From: Luteimonas sp. RC10
GTDB lineage: Bacteria > Pseudomonadota > Gammaproteobacteria > Xanthomonadales > Xanthomonadaceae
Reading direction: 5' to 3'
DNA length: 64,000 bases
NCBI RefSeq assembly: GCF_014192745.1
Contig: NZ_JACHYJ010000004.1
Span: forward strand, 62,001-126,000
Part shown: positions 8,682 through 18,107 of the stretch, one piece after another
How positions within the stretch are numbered: the stretch's first letter is position 1
Layout of the letters: every line of letters starts with the position of its first letter
Program-made: the position numbers and the translations under genes
The notes under the pieces: generated by a model
What the model was told of the DNA's origin: nothing
The model's database searches: none
The model's input: the letters and a program-made list of their open reading frames with translations, nothing else

Positions 8682-9041
8682 CTACATCGTGTGGGTCGGC
8701 TTCTCCGACGTCAGCACGCCGGCCAACAAGGTCTCGATCCGCCCTTTGAGTGCTTCGCCCTCGGGGGTATCGGCGAACTGGACGCCGACCCCCGCCGCAC
8801 GGTTGCCCTGGGCACCGGCCGGCGTGACCCACACCACCTTGCCTGCGGTGGGCAGGCGTTCGCTCGATTCGGGCAGCGTCAGCAGCAGGAACACCTCATC
8901 GCCGATGAAGTAGCGCTTGGTCGTGGGCACGAACACCCCGCCCTGCTTGAGATAGGACATGTAGGCGTTGTACAGCGCCGCCTTGTCCTTGATGGTCAAC
9001 GACAGGATGCCCTGGCGCGCGGCGGCTCCGGTGGCGCTCAT
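8682..9041 (-). CDS. pilZ: PilZ-domain protein
   Basis: 119 residues. Matches the type IV pilus biogenesis PilZ of Pseudomonas/Xanthomonas: ILSLTIKDKAALYNAYMSYL, then GGVFVPTTKRYFIGDEVFLLLTLP, then VVWVTPAGAQGNRAAGVGVQF. The N-terminal RxxxR motif used for c-di-GMP binding in canonical PilZ domains is not visible, as in the orphan PilZ, which does not bind c-di-GMP itself. Last gene of mltG-tmk-holB-pilZ, 22 bases after holB. The same grouping is found in pseudomonads and xanthomonads, where PilZ is needed for pilus assembly. Confidence 0.92.
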   Translation of the reverse strand: MSATGAAARQGILSLTIKDKAALYNAYMSYLKQGGVFVPTTKRYFIGDEVFLLLTLPESSERLPTAGKVVWVTPAGAQGNRAAGVGVQFADTPEGEALKGRIETLLAGVLTSEKPTHTM

Positions 9042-9063
9042 CGATTCGGTTCCCCGGTCATGG

Positions 9064-9999
9064 TCATGGGCGGGCGGCGGCAGCGCGCCAGCCCTGGAGC
9101 AGTTCGGCGATCGCCAGGTCCGCGCGTACCGTGGTCCTGAGCAGATCGCGCGTGCGGTTGGCCGCGTCGAACCACGCCGCGAGCTTCGCGATTCCCGCCG
9201 GGTCGGTCAAGGCGGCCGCGCGCGCAAGCGCCAGATCGGCGGCGTGACGCAGCCGGTCCACCGCCTGCTCGTCGCCGGCCCAGCGCTGCGCGGTCGCCAC
9301 CGCCGGCAGTTCGCCCTTCGCCAGCCCGGCCAGGTCGCGATGGACCTCGCGGCGCAGCTGCATGCCGCCAGCGGCGAGCCAGTCGGCCGCAAGTCCCGGA
9401 TGCCCCTTCGCCGCGTCGAGCGCCTCGAGAGCATCGTTCTGCGCGTAGCCCTTGCCCGCCAGCCAGGCCAGCGCCTCCTCGCGCGGCGGCAGGCGGAACT
9501 CGATGCGCTGGCAGCGACTGCGGATCGTCGCCGGCAGCCGCGCCGGATTGGCCGCGACCAGCCACAGATGGCGGCCGGGCTGCGGCTCCTCGAGGGTCTT
9601 GAGCAGCGCGTTGCAGGCCGCGTGATTGATCGCGTCGGCCGGATCGACGATCGCCACCTGCGCCTGCCCGTACTGCGGCGTCAGCGACAGTTTCTCCGAC
9701 AGTCCCCGGATCTGCTCGATCACGATCTCGGTGCGCAGCTTGGTGCCGTCCTTGGTCGGCACGAACGACACCGGGTGGAAATCCGGATGACTGCCCGCGG
9801 CCAGCAACTGCGCGACCCGCGGCTCGCGCTCGGCCCCGAGCACGTGCGCGGCCAGCGCGTCGGCGACCGCGCGCTTGCCCAGCAGCGCAGGCCCGCAGAA
9901 CAGCAGCGCATGGCCCAGCCGCTGCGCATCGAGCGTGGCGCGCGCGTGCGCATAGATGCGCTGCTGCCAGGGGGCGAAACCGGCTACCTCGGGGCTCAT
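9064..9999 (-). CDS. holB: DNA polymerase III subunit delta prime
   Basis: 311 residues. Clamp-loader subunit: motifs LGHALLFCGPALLGKRAVADAL (split at the degenerate P-loop GPALLGKR), HPDFHPVSF, VAIVDPADAINHAACNALLK and the sensor segment ARLPATIRSRCQRIEF (SRC motif). The poor Walker A is typical of delta prime, which does not hydrolyse ATP. The four zinc-binding cysteines found in many delta prime and gamma subunits are not apparent. The start ATG overlaps the tmk stop (ATGA at 9999-9996), indicating translational coupling. A much longer in-frame ORF upstream of this start is an artefact of high GC through tmk. Confidence 0.94.
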   Translation of the reverse strand: MSPEVAGFAPWQQRIYAHARATLDAQRLGHALLFCGPALLGKRAVADALAAHVLGAEREPRVAQLLAAGSHPDFHPVSFVPTKDGTKLRTEIVIEQIRGLSEKLSLTPQYGQAQVAIVDPADAINHAACNALLKTLEEPQPGRHLWLVAANPARLPATIRSRCQRIEFRLPPREEALAWLAGKGYAQNDALEALDAAKGHPGLAADWLAAGGMQLRREVHRDLAGLAKGELPAVATAQRWAGDEQAVDRLRHAADLALARAAALTDPAGIAKLAAWFDAANRTRDLLRTTVRADLAIAELLQGWRAAAARP

Positions 10000-10637
10000 G
10001 CCGGCACCTGCAGCGCCTGGAGCGCGCGCACCGCATCGGCGGCCACCGCATCGGCCGACCGGGCCGCGTCGATCACCCGGAACCGCGCCGGGTGCGCCTG
10101 CGCGCGTTGCAGGAACACCGCACGTACGCGCTCGAAGAACGTGTCCTGTTCGGACTCGATGCGATCCGGGGTCGCATCGCGACCGCGCGCGCGCGCGCGG
10201 CCCTGCGCCACGCCCAGATCGAGCAGCAGGGTCAGGGCCGGCTCGATGCCGACATAGTCGCGCTCCAGTGCAGCGATCCGCGCCACATCCAGCCCGCGAC
10301 CGCCGCCCTGGTAGGCGTAGCTCGAATCGGTGAACCGGTCGCTGATCACCCAGGCGCCGCGCTCGAGCGCCGGCACGAGGGTCTCGGCCACGTGCTGGGC
10401 GCGCGCGGCGAACACCAGCAGCAGTTCGGTATGCGCGCATGCGGGCTCGTGTCCTGGATCGAGCAGCAGGCCGCGGATCATCTCGGCCAGCGGCGTCCCA
10501 CCCGGCTCGCGCGTGCAGACGACCTCGCTGCCGTCGGCCGCCAGCGCTGCGCACAGCGCGCGCAGCACCGTGGTCTTGCCGGCCCCTTCGCCGCCTTCGA
10601 TGGAAACGAAGCGCGGATACGACCGCAACCCGCTCAC
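9996..10637 (-). CDS. tmk: Thymidylate kinase
   Basis: 213 residues. Phosphorylates dTMP to dTDP. P-loop EGGEGAGKTT (residues 14-23), the CTREPGGTPLAE motif, and ISDRFTDSSYAYQGGGRG with the DR(F) substrate motif. Start ATG overlaps the mltG stop by four bases and the stop overlaps holB by four, so three essential genes are tightly coupled. Start chosen because MSGLRSYPRFVSIEGGEG places the P-loop at the normal distance from the N-terminus. Confidence 0.97.
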   Translation of the reverse strand: MSGLRSYPRFVSIEGGEGAGKTTVLRALCAALAADGSEVVCTREPGGTPLAEMIRGLLLDPGHEPACAHTELLLVFAARAQHVAETLVPALERGAWVISDRFTDSSYAYQGGGRGLDVARIAALERDYVGIEPALTLLLDLGVAQGRARARGRDATPDRIESEQDTFFERVRAVFLQRAQAHPARFRVIDAARSADAVAADAVRALQALQVPA

Positions 10638-11794
10638 GGCGCCCCCTCCTCGCCGGTCGCGGCCTCGACCTCGGCCTCGTTCGGCGGCCGGGTCTCGTCG
10701 CCGGCGGCGGCCTGGGCGGCGCTGCCTGCGCTGGCATCGCCACCGCCAAAGCGCGCACGATAGCGCCGCACGTACTCGCGGACCGCGGCGTTGTGCTCGG
10801 TATAGCTGCGCGAGAACACATGGCGCCCACTGCCATCGCCGACCGCAACGAAGTACAGCGTGTCGCCGGGCGCCGGATGCGTGGCCGCCTCGATCGCGGC
10901 CTGGCCGGGCATCGCGATCGGCGTGGGCGGCAGGCCATCGCGGGTGTAGGTGTTGTAGGGCGTGTCGGTCTGCAGGTCGCGGCGCCGGATGTTGCCGGTG
11001 TACGCGGTGCCCATGCCGTAGATCACTGTGGGATCGGTCTGCAGGCGCATGCCCTGTTGCAGCCGGCGGTTGAAGACGCCGGAGATCTGCGGGCGCTCCT
11101 CGGGCACGCCGGTCTCCTTTTCGATGATCGACGCCAGCACCAGCGCCTGCTCGCGGTTCTCGAGCGCCAGCCCCGGGTCGCGGGTCTCCCAGGCACGGTC
11201 GAGCGCAGCCTCGAGCGCGGCATTGGCCCGCGCCAGCACATCCAGGTCGCTGTCGCCACGGGTGTAGAGGTAGGTCTCGGGCAGGAAGCGGCCTTCGGGA
11301 TGCACGCCATCAAAGCCGAGTTCGGCCATCAGGCGCGCGTCGTCGAGCTCGGGCACGCGCTGCTCCAGCAGTTCTGCACGCGCGAGCGCGGCGCGCAGTT
11401 CGCGCATGTTCCAGCCTTCGACAATCGTGAAACGGTGGTGGATGACCTTGCCGTCGCGCATCCGCAGCAGCAACGTGCGCGGGGTCGTCGTGGCGTCGAG
11501 CGGATACTCGCCGACCTGGATCTTGGCGTCGGCACCGAGTTGGCGCGCAAGCAGGCGCCATTCGAGCGTATGCCCTTCGACCACGCCAGCCTCGCGCAGC
11601 CGCGCCAGGACACGCTGGAACGAATCACCGCGCGCAACAGTGAAGGTCCGGCCGTCCTCGACGCCCGACAGCGGGGTGTCGGCAAAGCCGGTGTAACGGT
11701 CGTAGAGCAGGTAGGCGCCGGCACCGGCCAGCAGCGCCGAGAGCACGAACAGCAGGCCGAGGCCGCGCCAGCGGCGTTTCACGGGTGGGGTCAT
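10634..11794 (-). CDS. mltG: Endolytic murein transglycosylase MltG
   Basis: 386 residues from ATG 11794 (MTPPVKRRWRGLG); the longer ORF adds 31 arginine-rich residues without a start signal. One N-terminal membrane helix (about 10-28, LLFVLSALLAGAGAYLL), then the YceG domain. The catalytic glutamate is in ASIIEKETGVPEERP, followed by VFNRRLQQGMRLQTDPTVIYG and the family motif YNTYTRDGLPPTPIAMPG. It cleaves nascent glycan strands at the inner membrane and is thought to end strand elongation. First gene of the run with tmk, holB and pilZ. Divergent from the phospholipase D-like gene with about 150 bases between starts. Confidence 0.95.
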   Translation of the reverse strand: MTPPVKRRWRGLGLLFVLSALLAGAGAYLLYDRYTGFADTPLSGVEDGRTFTVARGDSFQRVLARLREAGVVEGHTLEWRLLARQLGADAKIQVGEYPLDATTTPRTLLLRMRDGKVIHHRFTIVEGWNMRELRAALARAELLEQRVPELDDARLMAELGFDGVHPEGRFLPETYLYTRGDSDLDVLARANAALEAALDRAWETRDPGLALENREQALVLASIIEKETGVPEERPQISGVFNRRLQQGMRLQTDPTVIYGMGTAYTGNIRRRDLQTDTPYNTYTRDGLPPTPIAMPGQAAIEAATHPAPGDTLYFVAVGDGSGRHVFSRSYTEHNAAVREYVRRYRARFGGGDASAGSAAQAAAGDETRPPNEAEVEAATGEEGAP

Positions 11795-11946
11795 GGGCGG
11801 CGAAGGCCGTCGGTTCCGGATCGGGGCGTCAGGATACCGTGGCGCCCGTGCAGGGCGTGACCGTCGCCGGCCACGCAAGACCGCCATGGCGCGGCGACGA
11901 CCCGACTTCTGCGATCCTAGCCGGCCTTCCCCGCCCCCGCCCCTCG

Positions 11947-13509
11947 ATGAAGAAGCGCGTCAAGAGAATCCTCGCCTGGAGCGTGTTCACGCTGCTGGTG
12001 ATGGCGGTGAGCAGCGTGTTCGTCGCCGACCGGCTGATGCCGCCGGCGACCGGCTTGCCGAGCACGACGCTGCCACTGTCGGAGGATGCGACCGCGCTGG
12101 ACCGCGAACTGGCGCCGCTGCTCGCCCGACACCCGGGCCAGACCGGCGCGATCATGCTGCCCGACGGCGTCGACGCCTACGCTGCGCGCGCGATCTCCGC
12201 GCGCCAGGCCGGACGCAGCCTCGATCTGCAGTACTACATCTGGCATGACGACCTGACCGGCCGCATGCTCGCCAACGAGGCCTGGGAAGCGGCCGAACGC
12301 GGCGTGCGGGTGCGGATCCTGCTCGACGACGTCGGCGTGGGCGACATGGACGCCACGCTGCTGGCGATGGACGCCCATCCGCGCATCGAGCTACGCGTGT
12401 ACAACCCGTTCCGCAACCGCAGCGGGCCGCTGCGGGTGCTGGAAATGATCCAGCGCGCCTGGGGCGTGAACCACCGCATGCACAACAAGGCCTGGATCGC
12501 CGACGGGCGGGTGGCGGTGGTCGGCGGACGCAACATCGGGGTCGAGTACTTCAGCGCCGCCGAGGCGTTCAATTTCCACGACCTCGACATCGCGCTGTTC
12601 GGCCCGGCCGTCGCCGAGGCCAGCGCGATCTTCGACGACTTCTGGAACAGCGAGGCCGCAGTGCCGATCGCCGCGCTCAATCGCAAGCCGCCGCGGACGC
12701 TGCGCGCGGTGCTCGAGCGGATCCGCGACGAGGCCGGCAGCCCGGAGGCGCGCCGCTTCCTCGACGCAATGGACATCTCGCCCAGCGTGCGGCGCTATTT
12801 CTCGCAGGAACTGACGCCAATCTGGAGCGAGCACATCCGGATCCTGTCCGATCCGCCAATCAAGTGGCGCGGCGACGGCCGCGAGAACTGGCTGGTCGAG
12901 CACCTGGTCGGCGAGATCGGCAAGGCCGAGCGCAGTGCCCTGTTGATCTCGCCGTACTTCGTTCCCGGCGGCGACGGCACCGAGGGCCTGGTCGCGCTGG
13001 CCGGTCGCGGCGTGCACGTGGCGGTGGTCACCAACTCGCTGGCCGCCAACGACGTCGTCGCCGTGCACGGCGGCTACGCGCGCTATCGCAAGCCCTTGCT
13101 TGAAGGCGGCGTCCATCTGTTCGAGACCCGCAGCCACGCCGAGGCCAAGGCCGCCAGCAGCCTGTTCGGCAGCAGCGGTGCGAGCCTGCACACCAAGGCG
13201 GTGCTGATCGATGGCCATCGCGGCTTCGTGGGCTCGTTCAACCTCGATCCGCGCTCGGCCAATCTCAATACCGAAATGGGCGTGCTGTTCGACGACCCCG
13301 ACCTGGGCGCGGCATTGCGCGAGGAGGTCCTGCACCTGACCGACCCGGGCATGAGCTACTGGGTCTATCTCGACAGCAAGGGCCGGCTGCGCTGGCTCGA
13401 CCGCGCGCGCGATCCGCCAGCGGTCCTGGACAGCGAGCCCGACGCCACCCGGCGACAGCGTGCGATCGCGGCGGTGGTGCGCTGGCTGCCGATCGAATCG
13501 CAGCTGTGA
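11947..13509 (+). CDS. Phospholipase D family protein (two HKD motifs)
   Basis: 520 residues from ATG 11947 (MKKRVKRILAWSVFTLLVMA), which begins with a basic stretch and a membrane helix; the longer ORF upstream has no such feature. Both HxKx4D motifs are intact: His179-Lys181-Asp186 (HNKAWIAD) and His415-Lys417-Asp422 (HTKAVLID), the second followed by FVGSFNLDPRSANLNTE. This arrangement is that of cardiolipin synthases of the ClsC/YmdC type and of other PLD-superfamily phosphodiesterases or transphosphatidylases. The anchor places the catalytic domain at the membrane, probably facing the periplasm. Cardiolipin synthase C-like activity is the best guess, but no partner gene such as ymdB is adjacent. 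Confidence 0.88.
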   Translation: MKKRVKRILAWSVFTLLVMAVSSVFVADRLMPPATGLPSTTLPLSEDATALDRELAPLLARHPGQTGAIMLPDGVDAYAARAISARQAGRSLDLQYYIWHDDLTGRMLANEAWEAAERGVRVRILLDDVGVGDMDATLLAMDAHPRIELRVYNPFRNRSGPLRVLEMIQRAWGVNHRMHNKAWIADGRVAVVGGRNIGVEYFSAAEAFNFHDLDIALFGPAVAEASAIFDDFWNSEAAVPIAALNRKPPRTLRAVLERIRDEAGSPEARRFLDAMDISPSVRRYFSQELTPIWSEHIRILSDPPIKWRGDGRENWLVEHLVGEIGKAERSALLISPYFVPGGDGTEGLVALAGRGVHVAVVTNSLAANDVVAVHGGYARYRKPLLEGGVHLFETRSHAEAKAASSLFGSSGASLHTKAVLIDGHRGFVGSFNLDPRSANLNTEMGVLFDDPDLGAALREEVLHLTDPGMSYWVYLDSKGRLRWLDRARDPPAVLDSEPDATRRQRAIAAVVRWLPIESQL

Positions 13510-13796
13510 GCGGGTCATGCCGGCCTGTGCGGCAGCGGCGCCGGTCCGTTCGGATGTGGTGCAGTGCAACACCTGCAACAGGCCTGACGCGCAGACGCAA
13601 GCACTTGATGCCACAGCGTTTTGCGCTTCCGCGCAGTGGGCAGGACCCTTTCCCGGGACGAGGTGCGTAAAATGCCGCGTTCCCGGACAGACGGCGTCGG
13701 CCGGACGTCCGCGTAACGACGCACGGGCCCACCTGATGGCCCCATGCCGCCTCCAGCCAACCATGCGTCGGGCGATCGCCCGCGACGGAGCATTGA

Positions 13797-14897
13797 ATGA
13801 TTTTCGAGCACCTCGACACCACCGGTCACGAGCAGATCGTGTTCTGCCACAACAAGGACGTCGGCCTGAAGGCGATCATCGCGATCCACAACACGGTGCT
13901 GGGCCCGGCGCTGGGCGGTACGCGCATGTGGCCGTACGAATCCGAGCAAGATGCGCTCAACGACGTGCTGCGCCTGTCGCGCGGCATGACCTACAAGAAC
14001 GCGGTCGCCGGTCTGAACATCGGCGGCGGCAAGGCGGTGATCATCGGCGACCCGGCCACCGACAAGTCCGAGGGGCTGTTCCGCGCGTTCGGCCAGTTCG
14101 TCGAGTCGCTCGGCGGCCGCTACATCACCGCCGAGGACGTCGGCATCGATGTCAACGACATGGAGTTCGTCTACCGCGAAACCCAGTACGTCACCGGCGT
14201 GCATCAGGTCCACGGCGGTTCAGGCGACCCGTCGCCGTTCACCGCCTACGGCACGCTGCAGGGCCTGCTGGCGTCGTTGAACCGCAAGTTCGGCAACGAG
14301 GAAGTCGGCAACTACAGCTACGCGGTCCAGGGCCTGGGCCATGTCGGCCTGGAGTTCGTGAAGCTGCTCAAGGAACGCGGCGCGAAGATCTTCGTCACCG
14401 ACATCAACAAGGAGCGGGTCGAGCGCGCGGTCAGCGAGTACGGCGCCGAGGCTGTGGGTCTGGACGAGATCTACGATGTCGATGCCGATGTCTATTCGCC
14501 GTGCGCGCTGGGTGGCACGGTCAACGAGAAGACCCTGCCTCGCCTGAAGGCCAAGATCATCTGCGGCGCGGCGAACAACCAGTTGGCCAACAATGCGATC
14601 GGCGACGAGGTCGAGCAGCGCGGCATCCTCTATGCGCCCGACTACGCGGTCAACGCGGGCGGCGTGATGAACGTGTCGCTGGAGATCGACGGCTACAACC
14701 GCGAGCGCGCGATGCGCATGATGCGCACGATCTACCACAACCTCACGCGCATCTTCGAGATCGCCGAGCGCGACGGCATCCCGACCTACCGGGCCGCCGA
14801 CCGTCTGGCCGAGGAACGCATCGAGGTCATCGGCAAGCTCAAGCTGCCGCTCGGGCGCGCCGCACCGCGTTTCCAGGGTCGCGTCCGCGGCGCCTGA
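13797..14897 (+). CDS. Leucine dehydrogenase (Glu/Leu/Phe/Val dehydrogenase family)
   Basis: 366 residues, the normal length for leucine/valine dehydrogenase and shorter than glutamate dehydrogenase. NAD-dependent oxidative deamination of branched-chain amino acids. Motifs: GPALGGTRMWPY, then Lys67 (GMTYKNAVAGLNIGGGKA) and Lys79, equivalent to the substrate-carboxylate and catalytic lysines of Bacillus LeuDH; nucleotide-binding VQGLGHVGLEFVKLL. The absence of glutamate-specific residues cannot be verified by eye, so phenylalanine or valine preference is possible. Lone gene on the plus strand; about 290 bases upstream hold no gene but contain a possible -10 (TAAAAT at 13668). A hairpin follows about 115 bases after the stop. 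Confidence 0.92.
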   Translation: MIFEHLDTTGHEQIVFCHNKDVGLKAIIAIHNTVLGPALGGTRMWPYESEQDALNDVLRLSRGMTYKNAVAGLNIGGGKAVIIGDPATDKSEGLFRAFGQFVESLGGRYITAEDVGIDVNDMEFVYRETQYVTGVHQVHGGSGDPSPFTAYGTLQGLLASLNRKFGNEEVGNYSYAVQGLGHVGLEFVKLLKERGAKIFVTDINKERVERAVSEYGAEAVGLDEIYDVDADVYSPCALGGTVNEKTLPRLKAKIICGAANNQLANNAIGDEVEQRGILYAPDYAVNAGGVMNVSLEIDGYNRERAMRMMRTIYHNLTRIFEIAERDGIPTYRAADRLAEERIEVIGKLKLPLGRAAPRFQGRVRGA

Positions 14898-15012
14898 GGC
14901 GGTTGAAGGAGCGCAAGACGCTCTGAAGTGGGAGTCCGCTTCGGCCGGGCAGCGACCTGCCGGCCGGAAGCCGCTCTGTGCGAAGCGCCTCCGATGACTT
15001 CGGCAAAGACAA

Positions 15013-15038
15013 GACGATGGGGCTTCGGCCCCATCGTC
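15013..15038. terminator. TTCG-loop hairpin after leucine dehydrogenase
   Basis: GACGATGGGGC, loop TTCG, GCCCCATCGTC: a perfect 11-bp stem with a stable tetraloop between two convergent genes. No T-run on the plus strand; a short T-rich tail (TTGTCTTT) follows on the minus strand. Confidence 0.6.
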
Positions 15039-15057
15039 GTATCCGGGCGATCCGAAC

Positions 15058-15095
15058 ATCATGGGCGGCGCGCGATCGCGCGCGCCGCCCATGAT
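15058..15095 (-). terminator. 17-bp stem hairpin after the autotransporter gene
   Basis: Perfect inverted repeat: 17-base arms (15058-15074 and 15079-15095) around the 4-base loop ATCG, starting five bases after the autotransporter stop codon. Together with the 15013-15038 hairpin it forms a double structure between convergent genes. Confidence 0.65.
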
Positions 15096-15099
15096 CCGA

Positions 15100-17919
15100 T
15101 CAGAACCCGTAGGCGTAGCGCAGCGACAGCATGCGGTCGGTGCCGCGCGGGCCGAAGCGCTGGTCGAGGCCGAGGCCCAACAGCGAGTGGCGCGTCGGCC
15201 GGCTGTCGAGGCCGATGCCGAACAGGCCACCCGAACGTGCCGGGTCCAGTCCCGCGATTGGCGCCCAGGCCTCGATGCCGGTGAAGCTCGCCTGCAGGTC
15301 GAAACCGCTGGCCGACAGCGTCTGCTGCCATTCGCCGTAGCCGTGCAGCGAGACCCCAGGGCCGTCCCAGCGTGCACGCACGCCGGCGATCGCCTGGGTG
15401 CGCGCGGCCGACCAGCCGGCGCTGCGCAGGCCGAAGCCATCGCCACCGAGTTCGTCGAACCCGTCGCTGCGCAGCCGCACCTGTTCGGCACCGGCATACG
15501 GCCCGATCTCGGCGGCACCGATCCGCCAGTGCCGTCCGGCCTCGATCGCCGCCTGGGTGTAGTGGCCCGCGTAGCGCGTCGAGACGCCCTGCGGCATCGC
15601 GCCGGTATACAGTGTGCGCTGCAGGTCGCGATCGAAGCGGCCGCTGCCCAGTTGCACCATCGCGTAACCGGCACCGAGGGTCCGTGCGACGTAGGCCTGG
15701 GCCTGCGTCTGACGATCGCGGCTGCGATCGCCGCGGCTGCGCGCGATGCCGTCGCCGCGCAGTTCGCCAAACGCCAAGCCCGCGACCAGGCCGTGACCGA
15801 GCACATGATCGCGCCCCAAGCTCCAGCCATCGACGGTGAAGCCGTCGCGGGCGAATCCGCCGCGGCCGCCCTGCCCCAGGGCCTCCTTCCATACGCCGAC
15901 GCCGGCGACGTCCGAGGCCAGTGCGCCGACGCGCCCGGCGACCAGGCGGCGCGTCATGTCGACAGTATCGAACGTCGCCGACAGCGCCGCGGCATGCTGC
16001 GCGCCGGACAGACTGTCGAGCGCGGCAAGCGCGTGCGCCTCGTCGGGCAGGCGCTGCAACGCACCCGCCGCGCGCACGAAACCGTCGGCGACCGGTGCGC
16101 CGCTGGCGTCCTGCGCATCGATGCGCGAGAACGCACCTTCGATGCGGACGGCCGCACCCTGCGCCTGCGCGGTGATGCCGGCCATCGACATCGCCGTCGC
16201 ATTGACATCGAGCCGGGCGATGTCGAGCCAGGCCCGGTTGGCGTCGTAGCCGAGCGTGGCGTCGAGGAACACACCCGGGCCGCGGGTCAGGCTGTCGAAG
16301 GTGCCAGTCACGCCGTCCATCGCCTGGACCACGGTCTCACGCGCCGAATGGACGTAGCCGTCGACGATGCCGGTCACCTGCAATTCGCCGGCCAGCGAGG
16401 CGCGGCCGGTCACCTGCAAGGGCGCACCGATCTGCCACGCCAGCCGCCCGCTCGCGCCTTGCGAGAAATCGCCAACGATTGTCCGGCGGCCGAGATTGCC
16501 GGCCACCGCGACCGTGCCGTTGTTAACCAGCGTGCCGCCGACGCGCACGCCGCCGAAGCGCAGCGTCGCGCCGGAAGAGACGGTCGCGGCCCCCGGCACC
16601 GTACCGGCGAACGACAGCGTGCCGCCCTCGACACGTGTCGCGCCGCGATAGTCCACCAGTGTCTCCAACTGCAGCGTGCCGCTGCCGCGCTTGACCAGGC
16701 CGCCGGCACCGGTGATGGCGTTTCGCCAGGTCGAGGTGCCGGTGAAGTTCACGGTCACATCGCCCCAGTCGAACTTCGCGGGGCCGCCCACGGCCTTGGC
16801 GACATTCAACGCGCCGTAGCCGAACACCGGATCGACACCGGGCGCGCCGATGTCGGTGGCGGTGCCAAGGAGGGTCTGGCGCACGAGATCGTTGTCGAAG
16901 TACGGGAAGGCCTCCCAGACCAGCGCCGCGGCGCCCGAGACCAACGGCGCGGCCAGCGAGGTGCCGCTGTACTTCCAGTATTCGGGTCGATTGGGCGCAT
17001 CATCGGTCCCGGTGACCACGACCGTACCCGGCGCGACCAGGCAGTAGCGCATCGCGATACCGCAGGCGTTGGAGTAATCGGCCAACTGCGTGGTGCTGTT
17101 TTCGGCGAGCGCGGACACCGTCAGCCAGCCGCGCTCGAGGTCGGCGCCGGGCGTGCTGCCATTGGCGCCGCGCTGGCTCGGCAGCGCAGCAAGATCCGAG
17201 GGATCGGCGCGCTTGGAGTTGCCCGAGGCGAAGACCACCAACCCACCGTGGCCGATCACGAACGAGCGGTACTCGCTGGCGATTTCGCGCGCCGCGTTGT
17301 CGCCACTCATGTACAGCCCGCCCCAGGAGTTGTTCATGACCCGTACGTCGCGGCGGATCAGGTCGGCATGGATCGCCTCGACGCCGATCTTGCCGGTCAC
17401 CGGGTTGCCGTTGCCCGAACCGTCATCGACCGGCGGCTTGTCGTTGATGATGCGCGCCGAGACGATCTCCGCATTGGGCGCCACGCCGCCCGGCCATGCA
17501 CCGAACGGCCGCCCGGCCGCCGCCTGCGCGACGGCGGTGCCGTGGCCGGCGACATCGTCGACCGTCAAATTGTTGTCCCGCCCGACGTAGGTCAGGTTCG
17601 CTACCACGCGATCGCGCAACGCCGGATGCTTGCGGTTGATGCCGCTGTCGAGGAAGCCGATGCGCACGCCTCGGCCGGTATAGCCGGCGTCGTGCGCCGC
17701 CCAGGTCCCGGTATCGGCAAGGTGGCGGCTATAGGCCGGATCGGGTGGTGAGACCACCGTCGGCGGCGGATTGGGCGAAATGACCGGCGGCGGATTCGGC
17801 AGCAGCAGTCCGCCGCCCGAGCCACCGCCGCCGCCGCAAGCGGCCAGGACGCTTGCCAATGCACAGGCAAGCAGCGAGCGCGACGGATGCGCCCGTCTTG
17901 CGTTCATCGAATCGGACAT
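15100..17919 (-). CDS. Subtilisin-like autotransporter with lipoprotein-type signal
   Basis: 939 residues. Export signal with a lipobox-like LAAC (Cys28) followed by a glycine run and a Pro-rich linker. The S8 peptidase domain has Asp91 (GFLDSGIN), His126 (AGHGTAVAQ) and Ser321 (YSGTSLAAP). A beta-helical linker with passenger-associated repeats (GAGGLVKRGSGTLQLE, GGTLSFAG, NNGTVAVAG) follows. The C-terminal ~270 residues form an autotransporter beta-barrel (GWSLGRDHVLGHGLVAGLAFG onward) ending in YAYGF with the terminal Phe recognised by BamA. Domain order matches Neisseria NalP and Bordetella SphB1, surface proteases that process other surface proteins and are themselves lipidated. Met5 is an alternative start. 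Convergent with the dehydrogenase, divergent from the thiolase gene. Confidence 0.92.
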   Translation of the reverse strand: MSDSMNARRAHPSRSLLACALASVLAACGGGGGSGGGLLLPNPPPVISPNPPPTVVSPPDPAYSRHLADTGTWAAHDAGYTGRGVRIGFLDSGINRKHPALRDRVVANLTYVGRDNNLTVDDVAGHGTAVAQAAAGRPFGAWPGGVAPNAEIVSARIINDKPPVDDGSGNGNPVTGKIGVEAIHADLIRRDVRVMNNSWGGLYMSGDNAAREIASEYRSFVIGHGGLVVFASGNSKRADPSDLAALPSQRGANGSTPGADLERGWLTVSALAENSTTQLADYSNACGIAMRYCLVAPGTVVVTGTDDAPNRPEYWKYSGTSLAAPLVSGAAALVWEAFPYFDNDLVRQTLLGTATDIGAPGVDPVFGYGALNVAKAVGGPAKFDWGDVTVNFTGTSTWRNAITGAGGLVKRGSGTLQLETLVDYRGATRVEGGTLSFAGTVPGAATVSSGATLRFGGVRVGGTLVNNGTVAVAGNLGRRTIVGDFSQGASGRLAWQIGAPLQVTGRASLAGELQVTGIVDGYVHSARETVVQAMDGVTGTFDSLTRGPGVFLDATLGYDANRAWLDIARLDVNATAMSMAGITAQAQGAAVRIEGAFSRIDAQDASGAPVADGFVRAAGALQRLPDEAHALAALDSLSGAQHAAALSATFDTVDMTRRLVAGRVGALASDVAGVGVWKEALGQGGRGGFARDGFTVDGWSLGRDHVLGHGLVAGLAFGELRGDGIARSRGDRSRDRQTQAQAYVARTLGAGYAMVQLGSGRFDRDLQRTLYTGAMPQGVSTRYAGHYTQAAIEAGRHWRIGAAEIGPYAGAEQVRLRSDGFDELGGDGFGLRSAGWSAARTQAIAGVRARWDGPGVSLHGYGEWQQTLSASGFDLQASFTGIEAWAPIAGLDPARSGGLFGIGLDSRPTRHSLLGLGLDQRFGPRGTDRMLSLRYAYGF

Positions 17920-18107
17920 CGTGTTCCCTCTTCCATTGGCGATGCCCGCACCCCTTGGTGCGGCCGGCGTCCCCTGCGCGCTCTTCTATACCCGCAATCG
18001 GCGATGCGCGCCATCGTTTCGACGCCTCCGACAGCCGGCCGGCACGCGCAGCGGAGCGATGCGATAATCAGCCGATCGCATGCCGCTCTCACTACGGAGT
18101 TTCCCCC

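Noticed and set aside
15061-17751. Plus-strand ORF of 896 codons opposite the autotransporter
   Set aside because: Shadow frame; the minus-strand gene has signal, S8 triad and barrel.
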